A stretch of DNA of 52,502 bases from Candidatus Omnitrophota bacterium (GTDB lineage Bacteria > Omnitrophota > Gorgyraeia > Zapsychrales > Zapsychraceae): the NCBI GenBank assembly GCA_022703565.1, contig JAKLDK010000002.1, forward strand, positions 1 to 52,502, written 5' to 3'. The notes beneath the pieces are model-generated. The model did not search any database, was not told the origin of the DNA, and was given only the letters and a program-made list of their open reading frames with translations. Made by a program: the position numbers and the translations under genes. Below, piece after piece: positions 52,036-52,502 of the stretch. The first letter of the stretch is position 1. Each line of letters begins with the position of its first letter.

Positions 52036-52502
52036 CTAACTACTTACTTCCATATCAAACCACATTCCGAACAATAAGAATTGCAATCCGGTAATAATTG
52101 ATAAGGCGCAAAATATTGCCTGCGGCCCTGTTACATCAATATTTAATGCAAAGTTTTTATAGACGAGAAATACCCCATAAATCCCACCGATCGGTAAAAG
52201 CACCATCCCAAAGAAGAAAAAGAAAACTAGCGGGTGGAAATCCAAATAAACATATTTAAAGAGCATCCGCCAAAAAAATCCACGGATTAGCATCGGCGAT
52301 ACTTTTATTGCATAACTAAAACCTTTTATTTGCGATTGGCGCTCACCTTTTATATAAATCGGTGTACGGGCGACATCTTTTACTTTTAGCCCATAAGCAT
52401 TAAGCCGGATCAAGAAATCCATCGGATAACCATAACGTTTATATGCCCGGTTCCAATCGACAATATCAATCGCTCTTTTTGTTATTGCCGTATAACCGTC
52501 GA
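52036..52502 (-). CDS. Glycosyltransferase family 2, C-terminal part (runs off the right edge)
   Basis: At least 154 codons, open to the window edge; the ATG at 52422 is internal. The upstream codons read DGYTAITKRAIDIVDWNRAY, the acceptor-side segment of polyprenyl-phosphate GT2 enzymes, followed by YPMDFLIRLNAYGLKVKDVA and two C-terminal membrane helices (about 52085-52250). It probably loads a sugar on a lipid carrier. It is upstream of wbpG in the same operon direction. Confidence 0.88.
   Translation of the reverse strand, partial: DGYTAITKRAIDIVDWNRAYKRYGYPMDFLIRLNAYGLKVKDVARTPIYIKGERQSQIKGFSYAIKVSPMLIRGFFWRMLFKYVYLDFHPLVFFFFFGMVLLPIGGIYGVFLVYKNFALNIDVTGPQAIFCALSIITGLQFLLFGMWFDMEVSS

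Noticed and set aside
1-52502. tRNA, rRNA, CRISPR arrays, insertion sequences or phage genes
   Set aside because: No T-loop-like pattern outside coding regions, no regularly spaced repeats and no transposase, integrase or phage protein was found on reading both strands.

Overview
The window looks like an AT-rich piece of a diderm bacterium, most probably an uncultivated Omnitrophota (Candidatus Omnitrophica) genome. The diderm call rests on an MlaE/F/D lipid-transport set, several lipoprotein signal peptides and a large surface-polysaccharide locus. The Omnitrophota call is inference from recall. It rests mainly on one giant protein (8922-15632) whose exported N-terminal domain, repeated DSAMLVK linkers and PVIINI-type C-terminal tail resemble large multidomain proteins of that phylum. 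No rRNA, tRNA, CRISPR array, insertion sequence or phage gene was seen. Almost everything is on the minus strand in tightly overlapping operons; the exception is a four-gene plus-strand cassette at 27191-30763. The regions below are given from right to left, which is the direction of transcription.

52502-38543 is a glycan locus. It holds a GT2 glycosyltransferase cut by the window edge and a WbpG/PseA-type sugar amidotransferase with its own HisH-like and HisF-like ammonia-supply subunits. These are followed by a UDP-GlcNAc 2-epimerase, a DUF354 protein, a Gfo/Idh/MocA dehydrogenase, a DegT aminotransferase, an AsnB-type amidotransferase, a GT4 glycosyltransferase, a YfhO-like membrane protein, a TPR protein and a left-handed beta-helix N-acetyltransferase. 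It ends at a strong terminator (38489-38523). Together the genes read as a pathway to a 2,3-diacetamido-2,3-dideoxy-uronic acid carrying an acetamidino group, as in Pseudomonas aeruginosa O5 LPS (WbpB/E/D/I/G). A WbpA-type 6-dehydrogenase is not in the window. A second acetyltransferase, a second dehydrogenase and a GT2 lie at 24722-27030.

38464-31384 starts with a consensus promoter in front of trxA. It continues with panD, def, lipA, a LPG-synthase-type membrane protein, a YacP/NYN nuclease, mlaE, a lipoprotein, mlaF, mlaD and yggT. A second promoter then serves ybaB and a PC4-type ssDNA-binding protein, ending in a terminator. greA follows, behind a roughly 150-bp cluster of palindromes.

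31237-24456: greA converges on the plus-strand cassette, a tandemly duplicated pair of (small membrane-anchored protein + GT-C-like membrane protein). The cassette diverges from the sugar genes at 24722-27030 across a promoter region that contains a 16-bp inverted repeat.

24695-15807 carries a small lipoprotein, rlmB, an HD-type protein with an altered metal site, an M48 metalloprotease lipoprotein, a small membrane protein, a soluble hybrid histidine kinase with its HPt partner, a TPR membrane protein, a coiled-coil protein and a class I/II aminotransferase.

15698-8922 is one gene with its own predicted promoter. It encodes about 2236 residues: signal peptide, conserved N-terminal domain, class I methyltransferase, a GHKL-like ATPase region, two separate MutS-like ATPase modules and a C-terminal tail. 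It is the strongest candidate for an undescribed system here.

8802-1 holds dCMP deaminase, a YchF-like protein with a degenerate P-loop, an alpha/beta hydrolase, a GH5 glycosidase without signal peptide, a SpoU methyltransferase, an RsuA-family pseudouridine synthase, an ABC-F ATPase, an Smr protein, a lipoprotein, a basic microprotein, an HhH-GPD glycosylase and the start of a further gene behind a consensus promoter.
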